Counted from the first letter of the stretch, positions 48,268-57,080 are shown. The stretch: DNA of 57,103 nt from Methylococcales bacterium (GCA_030654015.1 JAURYI010000114.1:1-57103), one strand, 5' to 3'. Numbers and translations: made by a program. Notes: generated from the letters alone by a model not told the origin.

Positions 48268-48498
48268 TTAGGCGTTTTTTGTTACATAATCAATAGCTTG
48301 CTGAACTGTAGTGATCTTTTCAGCGTCTTCGTCTGGAATTTCACATTCAAATTCTTCTTCAAGAGCCATAACGAGTTCAACTGTATCCAGAGAATCTGCA
48401 CCAAGGTCATCTACGAATGAAGCATCATTTGCGATTTCTTCTTTAACGCCCAATTGCTCTGCAACAATCTTTTTTACTCGTTCTTCGATGTTACTCAT
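48268..48498 (-). CDS. acpP: Acyl carrier protein
   Basis: Carries acyl chains on phosphopantetheine at Ser36 in [20 protein letters not shown]. The start is ATG 48496-48498 ([18 protein letters not shown]), preceded by GAGGA; five further upstream codons are open but not conserved. 76 residues, strongly acidic, as usual. Flanked by fabG and fabF, with its own likely promoter upstream. Confidence 0.98.
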   Translation of the reverse strand: MSNIEERVKKIVAEQLGVKEEIANDASFVDDLGADSLDTVELVMALEEEFECEIPDEDAEKITTVQQAIDYVTKNA

Positions 48499-48602
48499 AA
48501 TTATTATCCTCAACCTGTAAGTTCATAAGCCTGACTTACAATAGTATTGTTATTGGTTTTTACTAGAAATCCCGTTTCTGGAAATTCCAGACGGCGGGGG
48601 GA

Positions 48603-48632
48603 ATTATACTTGATATTTTTACAATATCACAA
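48603..48632 (-). promoter_or_regulatory. Putative acpP promoter
   Basis: On the minus strand TTGTGA (48627-48632) and a perfect TATAAT (48603-48608) are 18 bp apart in the fabG-acpP gap, giving about 100 bases of leader before acpP. A separate promoter for the highly expressed acpP is common. Confidence 0.5.
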
Positions 48633-48634
48633 CA

Positions 48635-49363
48635 TTAAGCCATAAACATGCCGCCATTGACATGAATGGTTTCGCCCGTAATATAAGCCGCGCCTTCGGA
48701 TGCTAAGAAGGAAACGGTGTGGGCAATTTCTTTTGCTTCGCCTAAACGAGCAAGTGGAATACCCGCTAATAAGGTATTTTTAATATCATCATTTAATTCG
48801 CGAGTCATGTCGGTATCAATAAAACCCGGTGCGACGGTATTGATGGTGATATTACGCGAACCGACTTCTTTTGCCATTGATTTACTAAAGCCGACCATGC
48901 CTGCTTTGGCGGCTGCATAGTTTGCCTGTCCTGCATTGCCTGTACTGCCAACGACAGAGGAAATGTTAATAATACGTCCTGTTTTGGCTTTCATCATGCC
49001 GCGTAATACCGCTTTGCTCATGCGAAATACAGAGGTTAAGTTGGTATTGATGATGTCATCCCATTCTTCATCTTTCATGCGCATCAGTAAGTTATCGCGG
49101 GTAATACCTGCGTTATTGACCAGCACTGCGGGTGTGCCGATGTCATCGTTGACGGTTTTGATAAATACCGCAATGGATTCGGCATCTGCGACATTCAGCG
49201 TCATTCCTTTACCGTTTTCAGCCAGAAAGCCACTGATGGCTTCTGCGCCGCTGTCAGAGGTAGCTGTTCCGACTACAAAAAAACCATCTGCGGCTAAGCG
49301 TTCGGCGATGGCTCTACCGATACCGCGACTTGCACCTGTTACTAAAGCGATTTGCTTAGTCAT
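48635..49363 (-). CDS. fabG: 3-oxoacyl-[ACP] reductase
   Basis: NADPH-dependent SDR enzyme reducing beta-ketoacyl-ACP. Start at ATG 49361-49363 (MTKQIALVTGASRGIGRAIAERL), with a GGAGAA ribosome site; the TGxxxGIG cofactor motif is at 9-16. NNAG near 86, NISSVVGSTGNAGQANYAAAKAG carries Ser, Tyr and Lys of the catalytic set. 242 residues (244 in E. coli). The start overlaps the fabD stop by eight bases. Confidence 0.97.
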   Translation of the reverse strand: MTKQIALVTGASRGIGRAIAERLAADGFFVVGTATSDSGAEAISGFLAENGKGMTLNVADAESIAVFIKTVNDDIGTPAVLVNNAGITRDNLLMRMKDEEWDDIINTNLTSVFRMSKAVLRGMMKAKTGRIINISSVVGSTGNAGQANYAAAKAGMVGFSKSMAKEVGSRNITINTVAPGFIDTDMTRELNDDIKNTLLAGIPLARLGEAKEIAHTVSFLASEGAAYITGETIHVNGGMFMA

Positions 49364-50303
49364 GAATGTTCTCCAATGCCTCATTCAAGGTTTCTGGGTT
49401 ATAAATACTGTAATGCGCGGCATCCTTAGCTATGCGTTTATTGAGTCCGATTAAGACTTTACCCGGCCCGCATTCTACAAAGCGCGTCACGCCTTGGTCG
49501 TGCATGAATTTAATGCTGTCTACCCAGTTTACAGGTCTGTACAGTTGTTCTTTTAATGCGTTGCGGATGACTTCAGGCGCACTGTGCGATGCGACATCGA
49601 CATTGTGTATCAGGGTCATTTTCGGGGTATTGATAACCGTATTTTGCAAGTATTCGTCTAATTTTTCGGCGGCAGGGTGCATTAATGCACAATGTGAAGG
49701 GACGCTGACAGGTAGTAATAGCGCACGTTTTGCGCCCATTGTTTTTGCGATAACCATTGCGCGTTCAACCGCCGCTACGTTACCCGCAATCACTACTTGA
49801 CCGGGGGCATTAAAATTGACTGCCGAGACGATTTCATTATCAGCGGCTTCATTACACGCTTTAACCACTTCATGATCTTCCAGACCTAAAATAGCCGCCA
49901 TTGCACCGATACCCGCTGGTACGGCTTCCTGCATTAATTGTCCACGGGTGGCAACTAATTTGATTGCATCTTCAAAATGAATCGCACTGGCGCAGACTAA
50001 GGCTGTGTATTCACCGAGACTATGCCCCGCGACCCAATCAGGACGAACCGTGCTGTGTTTACACCAGACATTCCACACCGCAAAACCTGCCGCTAACATG
50101 ACAGGTTGGGTATTCTGGGTTTGATTCAGTTCTTGTTCTGAGCCGTTGACTATTGCCCATAAGTCTTTGCTTAAGGCATCGGAGGCACGTTCAAAAATAT
50201 GTTTAACTTCAGGATAACTTGCCGCTAAGTCCTGCAACATACCCACAGACTGCGAAGCCTGTCCTGGAAAAACAAAAGCTAAATTATAGGCTTGTTCATT
50301 CAT
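49356..50303 (-). CDS. fabD: Malonyl-CoA:ACP transacylase
   Basis: Loads malonyl groups on ACP. Start at ATG 50301-50303 (MNEQAYNLAFVFPGQASQSVGML), chosen for similarity to FabD; 18 upstream codons are open but lack support. Catalytic Ser95 in VAGHSLGEYTALVCA; the GQ of FPGQASQS forms the oxyanion hole and His is in PSHCALMHPA. 315 residues (309 in E. coli). 26 bp after fabH. Confidence 0.97.
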   Translation of the reverse strand: MNEQAYNLAFVFPGQASQSVGMLQDLAASYPEVKHIFERASDALSKDLWAIVNGSEQELNQTQNTQPVMLAAGFAVWNVWCKHSTVRPDWVAGHSLGEYTALVCASAIHFEDAIKLVATRGQLMQEAVPAGIGAMAAILGLEDHEVVKACNEAADNEIVSAVNFNAPGQVVIAGNVAAVERAMVIAKTMGAKRALLLPVSVPSHCALMHPAAEKLDEYLQNTVINTPKMTLIHNVDVASHSAPEVIRNALKEQLYRPVNWVDSIKFMHDQGVTRFVECGPGKVLIGLNKRIAKDAAHYSIYNPETLNEALENIHD

Positions 50304-50329
50304 CGTTATATTCTCGTGATAGGCAGACG

Positions 50330-51280
50330 TTAGTATTTGATTAATGCAGAACCCCAAGTGAACCCTGCACCAAAGGCTTCCAATAATACCACTTGTCCGC
50401 GTTGAATTCGTCCGTCACGCACGCCTTCATTAAACGCCAGTAACACGGAAGCCGAGGAGGTATTGCCTTGGTTTTCCAAGGTCATAATGACCTGATCCAT
50501 TGATAATTTTAATTTTTTTGCCGTTGCCGCAATAATACGGCTGTTGGCTTGATGCGGCACTAACCAGTCAATATGTTCTTGACCTAAATCATTGGCTTCC
50601 AGTGTTTCATCAACAATTCTGCCCAACGTATTCACCGCAACTTTAAACACTTCATTGCCGCGCATACTGATATAACCTGCTTTTTGTTCAGTTGATGTCG
50701 GGCAATACAGTAATTCTTCATACTCACCGTCGGAATGAATATGCGTCGATAAAATGCCTTTTTCTTCTGCGGCAGTCAGTAATACCGCACCTGCACCGTC
50801 ACCAAATAAAATACAGGTGGTTCTGTCTGTCCAATCGACAATACGCGAACACACTTCCGAACCAACGACCAGCACGGTTTTAGCTGTCCCTGATTTAATG
50901 TATTGATCGGCAATGCTTAAACCGAAAATAGAGCCAGAACACGCCGCCTGTATGTCGAATGCCACGGCGTGTTTAACGCCTAAGCGTTTTTGCAATAAAC
51001 ACCCTGTGCTGGGATAAACTCGATCAGGTGTCCCTGTGGCAACAATAATTAAATCAATGGTTTCAGGATCAATTCCTGCCATCTCAATGGCTTGTCGCGC
51101 GGCAATTTCTGCCATGCTAGAAGAGGTTTCATCCGCCGCTGCAATACGCCGACTTTTGATGCCTGTACGCTCATAAATCCAGCTGTCAGAGGTATCGACG
51201 GTTTCTGATAATTCTTCGTTGGTGAGAATTTTTTCGGGTAAATAACCGCCAGTGCCGATTACTTTTGAATAATAAGTCAT
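50330..51280 (-). CDS. fabH: 3-oxoacyl-[ACP] synthase III
   Basis: Starts fatty acid synthesis by condensing acetyl-CoA with malonyl-ACP. The 316-residue protein has Cys114 in [14 protein letters not shown], His in [11 protein letters not shown] and Asn in [12 protein letters not shown], the Cys-His-Asn triad. [16 protein letters not shown] is the typical start. It overlaps plsX by four bases. Confidence 0.97.
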   Translation of the reverse strand: MTYYSKVIGTGGYLPEKILTNEELSETVDTSDSWIYERTGIKSRRIAAADETSSSMAEIAARQAIEMAGIDPETIDLIIVATGTPDRVYPSTGCLLQKRLGVKHAVAFDIQAACSGSIFGLSIADQYIKSGTAKTVLVVGSEVCSRIVDWTDRTTCILFGDGAGAVLLTAAEEKGILSTHIHSDGEYEELLYCPTSTEQKAGYISMRGNEVFKVAVNTLGRIVDETLEANDLGQEHIDWLVPHQANSRIIAATAKKLKLSMDQVIMTLENQGNTSSASVLLAFNEGVRDGRIQRGQVVLLEAFGAGFTWGSALIKY

Positions 51281-52305
51281 GCGTTGTTTCTCAGTGCTAA
51301 GGTTTTTTCAACTTGTTCGCTTATTTTACGAATCACATCTTGCTTGACTTCAACCTCAGCCAGTTGAATCGCCGTTTTAAATGCCAACACATCCGCACCA
51401 CCATGACTTTTAATCACCAAGCCGCGTAAGCCCAAGAAACTCGCGCCATTATAAAGTCGTGGGTCAATGCGCTTTTTAAAGGATTTAAGTACAGGATAAG
51501 CCAGTAATCCCGCCAGTTTAGTCAGATAGTTTTTACTAAAGGCTTCTTTTAAGGCAAAGCCAATCATTTTTGCCGCGCCTTCAATGGATTTAAGCGCGAC
51601 ATTACCGACAAAGCCATCAGCAACAATTAAATCTACTTGCACCGATCCTGCATTTAACGAATCGCCTTCCACATAACCGATATAATTTAAGGTAGATAAT
51701 CCTAGTAATTTTGCCGCTGATTTAACTTGCTCATTACCTTTCATGTCTTCTTCGCCGATATTCAATAAACCCACTCGTGGGTTATCAATCCCTTCGACCG
51801 CTTTTACCAGCTCATTACCCATTACGGCAAATTGAAATAAATGCTCGGCAGTACAATCGACATTCGCACCTAAATCTAAAACATGAGTGTGACCATGAAT
51901 AGAGGGCAGGGTAGAAATAATCGCAGGGCGATCAATCCCTGGAATCATTTTTAACACAAAGCGGGCGGTTGCCATTAATGCCCCTGTATTACCCGCACTC
52001 ACACAGGCATCAGCAACACCATCACGCACTAGATTAATAGCCACGCGCATGGAAGAATCTTTTTTATTTTTCAGCACTTTTGCGGGCGATTCGTGCATTT
52101 CAACACACTGAGAGGCGTGCTGAATAGATAATCTGCCTGAATAAGCGACTAATTCTTGTGCTAATAACGGCTTAAGTACCGCTTCGTCACCGACTAAAAT
52201 TAGCGTTAAGTCTGGATTGTTTTTTAAACAATCCAACGATGCAGGAATGGTCACTTTAGTACCATGATCCCCACCCATTGCATCAATCGAAATGGTTAAA
52301 CTCAC
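51277..52305 (-). CDS. plsX: Phosphate acyltransferase PlsX
   Basis: Makes acyl-phosphate from acyl-ACP for phospholipid synthesis. [55 protein letters not shown] and [16 protein letters not shown] are family signatures. Both plausible starts are GTG: 52303-52305 (about 342 residues), with GGAG 12 bases upstream, or 52321-52323, six codons longer and without a clear ribosome site. I prefer the shorter, with moderate certainty. An intrinsic terminator lies just upstream, between it and rpmF. Confidence 0.93.
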   Translation of the reverse strand: MSLTISIDAMGGDHGTKVTIPASLDCLKNNPDLTLILVGDEAVLKPLLAQELVAYSGRLSIQHASQCVEMHESPAKVLKNKKDSSMRVAINLVRDGVADACVSAGNTGALMATARFVLKMIPGIDRPAIISTLPSIHGHTHVLDLGANVDCTAEHLFQFAVMGNELVKAVEGIDNPRVGLLNIGEEDMKGNEQVKSAAKLLGLSTLNYIGYVEGDSLNAGSVQVDLIVADGFVGNVALKSIEGAAKMIGFALKEAFSKNYLTKLAGLLAYPVLKSFKKRIDPRLYNGASFLGLRGLVIKSHGGADVLAFKTAIQLAEVEVKQDVIRKISEQVEKTLALRNNA

Positions 52306-52332
52306 GTTGACGAATGACTCCACCGTTATTAT

Positions 52333-52360
52333 AAAAAAGCCGAATCAGAACTGATTCGGC
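52333..52360 (-). terminator. Intrinsic terminator between rpmF and plsX
   Basis: A perfect ten-bp stem, GCCGAATCAG/CTGATTCGGC with a two-base loop (52339-52360), is followed on the minus strand by six T (52333-52338). It ends only about 10-28 bases before the plsX start codon, so it should cut expression of the plsX-fab genes from the yceD-rpmF promoter. Confidence 0.88.
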
Positions 52361-52391
52361 ATAGCATTAGCGTAATGCGTGAAGAAGATGA

Positions 52392-52577
52392 TTAATCTTC
52401 GTCAACCGCCGCGCCTACGATTTGACGACCTTTGAAGTAACCATCTGGAGTCATGTGATGACGCAAATGAGTTTCGCCTGTAATCGGGTCTTGCGACAAT
52501 GCTTTTGCTGTTAAAGAATCGTGTGAACGACGTTGACCACGTCTTGAACGGGTCACTTTACTTTTCTGTACGGCCAT
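52392..52577 (-). CDS. rpmF: 50S ribosomal protein L32
   Basis: 61 residues, [20 protein letters not shown] then [18 protein letters not shown] typical Cys-less L32 of gammaproteobacteria. The start shares one base with the yceD stop (TAATG), so the two are coupled. Confidence 0.97.
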   Translation of the reverse strand: MAVQKSKVTRSRRGQRRSHDSLTAKALSQDPITGETHLRHHMTPDGYFKGRQIVGAAVDED

Positions 52578-53104
52578 TATAAATCTCCAGTATTTTTTAG
52601 GGTGGCTAAGATGGAAAAAGGGTTTTCACGCACCGGCGTTGAGTCCTGCGCGGGAGTATTGGTTTTGTTAGTGTCCGAAGGCGGAACAAAACAACTATGT
52701 TGATGTTTGGGATAGTCAGGTAAATTCAATAACAACTCGTCTTCAATGAGATCTTTAAGCAGCATGGTCTCTTCGACAACCAGTAACGGCTCATAGTCTT
52801 CAGTCAAGCGATTCGCCTGCTCTACAGATTTGACAATACCTAACTTAACGACATTATCCACAGGCCATTCAATCGCCTGTAAACAGCTCTGGCATTTCAG
52901 TTGCAGAGCTGTTTGAACGCGCCCCTCAATTTTAGGCAAGTGTCCTTCCCGACCAAAAAAAAGCTCAACCGTCACCACGCCTGAATCATCAAACAGCAAA
53001 TCTGCTATTCGCGGCAAGCTACTAACGGCTATTTGTCCCTTTAATTCGCCGCGTTTATCAGCCAAGTGCAAGGGTTCTATAATTTCGGGTAATCTATTCA
53101 ACAT
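52577..53104 (-). CDS. yceD: YceD/DUF177 family 23S rRNA accumulation protein
   Basis: 175 residues with the DUF177 pair CQSC (Cys at about 75 and 78: [16 protein letters not shown]) and the acidic segment [21 protein letters not shown], ending [10 protein letters not shown]. The family is needed for normal 23S rRNA levels in bacteria and plants. It precedes rpmF as in nearly all gammaproteobacteria. Its promoter is so close that the mRNA may have almost no leader. Confidence 0.92.
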   Translation of the reverse strand: MLNRLPEIIEPLHLADKRGELKGQIAVSSLPRIADLLFDDSGVVTVELFFGREGHLPKIEGRVQTALQLKCQSCLQAIEWPVDNVVKLGIVKSVEQANRLTEDYEPLLVVEETMLLKDLIEDELLLNLPDYPKHQHSCFVPPSDTNKTNTPAQDSTPVRENPFSILATLKNTGDL

Positions 53105-53113
53105 AACTTTTCA

Positions 53114-53142
53114 ATCATATCTGGAAACGCTAAATGCGTCAA
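53114..53142 (-). promoter_or_regulatory. Strong sigma-70 promoter for yceD-rpmF
   Basis: On the minus strand TTGACG (53137-53142) and TATGAT (53114-53119) are exactly 17 bp apart, each 5/6 consensus. Expected transcription start is near 53107, about three bases before the yceD ATG (53104). Confidence 0.7.
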
Positions 53143-53274
53143 ATGCTAAATAATAAATTGATAATAGTTAGTATGGTTATTAGGTTAATAAAATTTTACC
53201 AAAAACAACATGATGACATAATCAGTTGACCGTTTATGTTAAGGTTTTAGCACTAAATAAAACGGAGTCTTACA

Positions 53275-54177
53275 ATGGCAAAAACCAGCAAAGCGCACGA
53301 CAAAACCGCCGTCCGCCTCACCCAAATTTTACTCAAACTCAACAGTGGAGAAAAGTTAAACCTATATCAACTTGCCGATGAATTCAAAGTCACCAAACGC
53401 ACCATTCAGCGCGACTTACTCGAACGTTTCGCCTTTCTACCACTTATTAAAGACAACGGCTTATTCTATCTGGAAGCCTATTATTTAGGTAAACTCACCA
53501 GCCACGACATTGAACGCTTTGCTTGCTTAACAGGCGTTAAAGCCCTGTTTCCTGTATTAAAAGATGATTTTTTACGCGAACTGTTTGATGCGCGTATCAC
53601 CCAAGCCTATCTGGTTAAAGGACAGCATTACGAAGACCTTTCGCAAAAAACCGACCAATTCAAACAACTGGAACAAGCTATTATAAAACACCAGCACATC
53701 CAGTTTAACTACAAAGACAAAACCTACCGCGCCCAACCCTATAAATTAGTCAATCACACAGGAATATGGTATCTCGCCGCCATTGCTGATGAACAACTCA
53801 AAGCCTTCAGCTTCAGCAAACTAAAAAATATCATTATCGAAACCGCGCAGTTTACCCCCAACGCAGAAACCCACCAGCGCATCGAACAAGAAGACGGCAT
53901 CTGGTTCACCGCCACCAAACGCGAAGTCATACTGAAAATAGACAGCTCCGTTGCGCATTATTTTCAACGTCGCGACCTGCTTCCTCATCAACACATCGAC
54001 AAAATTCTGGAAGACGGCAGCTTAATCATCTCCTCCCGCATCGCCCACGACCACCAAATCCTACCGCTCATCCGCTACTGGCTACCCAACGTCCACGTTA
54101 TCAGCCCAGATGAACTACGACACAGCTTATTACAAGGCTTAAACACCTACCTAAACAACAATACGGAGATTCAATAG
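53275..54177 (+). CDS. WYL-domain transcriptional regulator
   Basis: 300 residues. An N-terminal winged HTH (about 10-60: AVRLTQILLKLNSGEKLNLYQLADEFKVTKRTIQRDL) is followed by a WYL domain (about 132-200) whose signature Trp165-Tyr166-Leu167 lies in HTGIWYLAAIADEQLKAFSFSKL, and a C-terminal WCX-like part (REVILKIDSSVAHYFQRRDLLP). WYL proteins sense nucleic acid or nucleotide ligands and commonly repress phage-defence operons (BrxR, CapW). The gene has a GGAG site before the ATG. It lies 185 bp ahead of a nuclease-like gene on the same strand, which I suggest as a target; candidate operators are in the gap. Confidence 0.92.
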   Translation: MAKTSKAHDKTAVRLTQILLKLNSGEKLNLYQLADEFKVTKRTIQRDLLERFAFLPLIKDNGLFYLEAYYLGKLTSHDIERFACLTGVKALFPVLKDDFLRELFDARITQAYLVKGQHYEDLSQKTDQFKQLEQAIIKHQHIQFNYKDKTYRAQPYKLVNHTGIWYLAAIADEQLKAFSFSKLKNIIIETAQFTPNAETHQRIEQEDGIWFTATKREVILKIDSSVAHYFQRRDLLPHQHIDKILEDGSLIISSRIAHDHQILPLIRYWLPNVHVISPDELRHSLLQGLNTYLNNNTEIQ

Positions 54178-54193
54178 CATCAATATACGGAGT

Positions 54194-54209
54194 CCAAAAC
54201 ACGTTTTGG
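54194..54209. promoter_or_regulatory. Inverted repeat CCAAAAC-AC-GTTTTGG
   Basis: Seven-base arms around two bases, 17 bp after the WYL gene stop. It may be an operator or a short hairpin ending the WYL transcript; there is no T tract. Confidence 0.45.
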
Positions 54210-54297
54210 GCTTCTGAAGCTTCATCTGTGAGTAATTGAGATAATTCTTATCAAAAAACAAAAATATTTTCATTTTCTCTAAAAAAATAATACAAAA

Positions 54298-54312
54298 TGA
54301 CACAACCTGTCA
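54298..54312. promoter_or_regulatory. Candidate operator TGACA-N5-TGTCA
   Basis: A five-base inverted repeat 50 bp upstream of the nuclease-like gene, in the promoter area. The half-site TGACA also occurs at 53214-53218 ahead of the WYL gene. A dimeric WYL regulator is the obvious candidate to bind it, which is inference. Confidence 0.4.
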
Positions 54313-54362
54313 TTGCAGTATGTTATCGTCTGACGCTTTAAAAATATCAAAGAATAATCGTC

Positions 54363-55961
54363 ATGAACCAAGCACATTCGCCCATTATTATCGACAACGA
54401 AACAGGTTTTATCCTTGATGAAACCACCGAAGAGCAACTTGCCGACCAATCGGCAGCAGAACTGTTCGACACCGAAGACAACGCCAAAAAAACCAGTAAC
54501 GTGCTTGCTGATTTTGTTGCTTCTTACTCGCAACATAAAAACACCTTGCCATTAGAAGAATGGCTCAATCAAGAATTTGCCAACTATCCCGATATTTGGG
54601 TAAGTGATGCTGAACGCCACGAAACCGCATTACAAGTTATCGAAACCATCCAGCAAGCCAATGAAACTAAAGTCGATTTGTACGCCCACCTAGACAAAGG
54701 CAAAAGCCGTGAATCATGGTTGGCAAGGAAAATTGAGCAAGGCGCGAGTAGTGCGGGTGTGGTTAATGTGGGCGAATATGCGCGAAGCATTGATAAAGCA
54801 TTAGAAACTGCCACCGACGAAATGGCAGATATGATTTTAAATAATGGTCAGGATTTTGTTATCAGCAGTGCTAGACAATTACACGGTTTTATTGCCGAAG
54901 CCGATTTAGCCAATCAATTCAATATCAATGCGACTACATCAGGTTCAACGCTAACCGCCGAAGTGCCTAGCGTGACTACGCTCAATTCGCCAGACATTAT
55001 CATCAAAGATGCAACAGGTAAGGTACTTGAAAATATCCAAGTCAAATTATACCAACCGAACGAAACGGGTCTAAAAGCATTAATCAAAAATATTGAAACG
55101 CATGATTACGGCGATTCTACGATTATCGTCAACAAAGAACACGTTGAAGCCTTGCGTGAAAAATTTCCCGATTTGAAAATATCCAGTCAATATGAACGCG
55201 GCGGCGTATCTATGACAATGGACGATTATGAAAAACACAAAGCCGCACAACAAAAAGCCCAACTAGAAAAAGAACTCAAACAATACGACTGGAACGATGC
55301 CAGCCGCATGAACATTGCCAAAGAAATTGGCAAAAAAGCCCTCATCGGCGCGGCGTTCAGCGCGGGTTTTCAAGGGGCAAGAATTTTAGGGCGGCGCGTC
55401 TGGAACAACCTCACAGGCAAAGAAAACCAAACCGCCAACGAAGACCTAAAAGAATTTTTTGACTCCTCAATAAAAAACGCGGCGTGTGTCGGTGTCCAAG
55501 TCGCCGTCTCTGGTGCGTTAGTCGTGGCAGTCAAAAGCGGCTGGATAAAAGTCCTGCAAAATACACCCGCAGGACAACTGGCTAATATTGCATACATCGG
55601 TTTGGAAAACGCCAAATGCTTAATCAAATTCGCCAACGGTGAACTGACTGCCGATGAAACACTGGATGCTATGGGTAACACCACTTGTTGTGCAGTCGGT
55701 GGCATTTATGGTGCGCTTCAAGGCGCGGCGTTGGGTGCAGAAATCGGTGCATTAACGCTAAATCCTATTGGTATCGCCATCGGGAGTTTTATCGGTGCAG
55801 TCGTCGGTGGTATCGCGGGCAGTGCGATTGCCGAACCGCTTTATCAAGGCGGCAAAGCCATTGTTAAAACCGCCGCAAAAGTTATTCAATCCGCTTATGA
55901 AGGCACAAAAGCAATGGCGAAAAACGTGTTTAATACCGTAACATTCGGATTGTTTGCCTAA
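54363..55961 (+). CDS. Nuclease-like protein with glycine-zipper membrane C terminus, unknown family
   Basis: 532 residues; not recognised as a named family. Residues 1-170 are acidic and helical (SPIIIDNETGFILDETTEEQL). Residues 174-230 read like a PD-(D/E)XK nuclease core: Glu179 in GFIAEADLANQF, Pro210-Asp211 in NSPDIIIKD, then Gln226-Val-Lys228 in ENIQVKLY (QxK in place of ExK, a known variant). A lysine-rich coiled segment (285-310) leads to hydrophobic helices (322-342, 372-392) and a Gly-rich region (446-490: GGIYGALQGAALGAEIGAL, IAIGSFIGAVVGGIAGSAIA), a glycine-zipper that could insert in membranes. No signal peptide. It follows a WYL regulator. Plausible as a toxin-like effector of phage defence or an injected effector. 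The motif is read by eye and is not proof of activity. Confidence 0.7.
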   Translation: MNQAHSPIIIDNETGFILDETTEEQLADQSAAELFDTEDNAKKTSNVLADFVASYSQHKNTLPLEEWLNQEFANYPDIWVSDAERHETALQVIETIQQANETKVDLYAHLDKGKSRESWLARKIEQGASSAGVVNVGEYARSIDKALETATDEMADMILNNGQDFVISSARQLHGFIAEADLANQFNINATTSGSTLTAEVPSVTTLNSPDIIIKDATGKVLENIQVKLYQPNETGLKALIKNIETHDYGDSTIIVNKEHVEALREKFPDLKISSQYERGGVSMTMDDYEKHKAAQQKAQLEKELKQYDWNDASRMNIAKEIGKKALIGAAFSAGFQGARILGRRVWNNLTGKENQTANEDLKEFFDSSIKNAACVGVQVAVSGALVVAVKSGWIKVLQNTPAGQLANIAYIGLENAKCLIKFANGELTADETLDAMGNTTCCAVGGIYGALQGAALGAEIGALTLNPIGIAIGSFIGAVVGGIAGSAIAEPLYQGGKAIVKTAAKVIQSAYEGTKAMAKNVFNTVTFGLFA

Positions 55962-55969
55962 CTCAAAAC

Positions 55970-56046
55970 GTAGGTCGGGTTAGCGATAGCGTAACCCGAC
56001 ACAATGCGGCATGATTGTCGGGTTACGTTGCACTAACCCGACCTAC
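55970..56046. repeat. Palindromic repeat GTAGGTCGGGTTAGCG type
   Basis: The arm starting GTAGGTCGGGTTAGCG (55970) and the arm ending ACTAACCCGACCTAC (56046) form long inverted repeats; inside them GCGTAACCCGACA and TGTCGGGTTACG pair as well. It separates the nuclease-like gene from the next one. Confidence 0.85.
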
Positions 56047-56079
56047 TTTTTATGTTATTTAACCATCACAAAGGACACC

Positions 56080-56562
56080 ATGAGACCCATTAAATTTGAT
56101 TTACCGCTTAATGGCACACGAATTGCAACTTTAGAGCAATTGGAAGGGAATTTAACGCCTGAAATTCTTGAGCCGTTTCGGTCTGGGAAATTGGCTAAAT
56201 GGTTGCGAGTGCGTAAGTTGGATGAACAAGCGGAAGCTGTTGAAGCGTTGCTTGCTGGTGATAATGAACGAGAAATGCAATTGCTGAAAAGTTTATATGG
56301 GTTGTTTGGTGGTGAAACTGACAATGATTTATTGCAAGTGGCGATTGCAGAACGCAAGCGGTCATTGCCTTCATCACAAGAAAGCTACGATATGGAGTTA
56401 GAGGCAGTTAAAACAGCATTTGAAAAAGAAATAGAATTGATTAAATCAAAATATGAAATAGAACAAACGAAAAATAGCATTAAGAACAATATCGATATTG
56501 AAAAAATTTCAGAAATTATTGGCACTACTTTGTTCACATTAAATGATATGGGTAATATTTAG
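56080..56562 (+). CDS. Hypothetical protein with a short N-terminal module and a coiled-coil tail
   Basis: 160 residues from the ATG at 56080, with AAGGA seven bases upstream; an open frame begins 23 codons earlier in the palindromic repeat and is unlikely. The N terminus (MRPIKFDLPLNGTRIATLEQ then LEGNLTPEILEPFRSGKLAKWLRVRKL) matches a module I recall at the N terminus of various bacterial effector-type proteins: a TLEQL strand-helix, SGKLAKWL and a helix rich in Glu. A Glu/Lys coiled coil follows (about 105-145). Function unknown. The end overlaps the next gene by 20 bases in another frame. Confidence 0.7.
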   Translation: MRPIKFDLPLNGTRIATLEQLEGNLTPEILEPFRSGKLAKWLRVRKLDEQAEAVEALLAGDNEREMQLLKSLYGLFGGETDNDLLQVAIAERKRSLPSSQESYDMELEAVKTAFEKEIELIKSKYEIEQTKNSIKNNIDIEKISEIIGTTLFTLNDMGNI

Positions 56563-57034
56563 TATATCAACTGACTATAAAGATATTAATCTAATTATAC
56601 AAAATCTTTATGATGAAATTAATGCAGTGCTTGAAGAATTAGGTTTAATTAAAATGTCTATTTTTAATAATCAAATAAGACATCTTGTTGATGTAATTAG
56701 AAAATCAAAACACGCGTCGTCTAAATTATCGAAATTTGAAGAATCAATTATTAGCGTTAATTGTACTGATATTTTTAATGCTAATACGGTTATTATTTTA
56801 TTGAAAACATATCGAGATAAGTCGAAGTTATTAATTTTAGTGCTGAGAATTATGGCAGAATATTTTGATGCTATAAAAGTAAATGATAACAGTAATGATG
56901 ATAATTTTTGTCAAATGCTATGTATTGGCAAAGGACTAAAAGAGTTGTTGAACATTACTATTATTGATACGAATAAAAATTATGCGACAAATGAAAATAT
57001 CAAAGTTAATATTTCAGGTTACCTAGAAATTTAG
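56543..57034 (+). CDS. Hypothetical AT-rich gene, 163 residues
   Basis: Not recognised. Mostly helical (INLIIQNLYDEINAVLEELGLI; ILLKTYRDKSKLLILVLRIMAEYFDAI), Asn/Ile-rich and much more AT-rich than the rest of the window, indicating transfer. The ATG at 56543 overlaps the previous gene by 20 bases with a +1 offset and no clear ribosome site; it may be translated by re-initiation, or the two frames may be one gene split by a frameshift. Ends at 57034, directly against a perfect palindrome. Confidence 0.6.
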   Translation: MIWVIFSISTDYKDINLIIQNLYDEINAVLEELGLIKMSIFNNQIRHLVDVIRKSKHASSKLSKFEESIISVNCTDIFNANTVIILLKTYRDKSKLLILVLRIMAEYFDAIKVNDNSNDDNFCQMLCIGKGLKELLNITIIDTNKNYATNENIKVNISGYLEI

Positions 57035-57080
57035 TCAGGTAGGGTGGGCAAGCAAAAAGACGCTTGCCCACCCTACCTGA
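57035..57080. repeat. Perfect 46-bp palindrome TCAGGTAGGGTGGGCAAGC
   Basis: Two exact 19-base arms around an 8-base loop, starting one base after the stop of the preceding gene. Shares the GTAGGGTGGGC arm with 36,996 and (T)AGGGTGGGCAA with 46,885. It may act as a transcript end but has no T tract. Confidence 0.9.

Noticed and set aside
56011-56079. Longer start for the 160-residue gene
   Set aside because: The extra codons lie in a palindromic repeat, and AAGGA is placed properly for the ATG at 56080.
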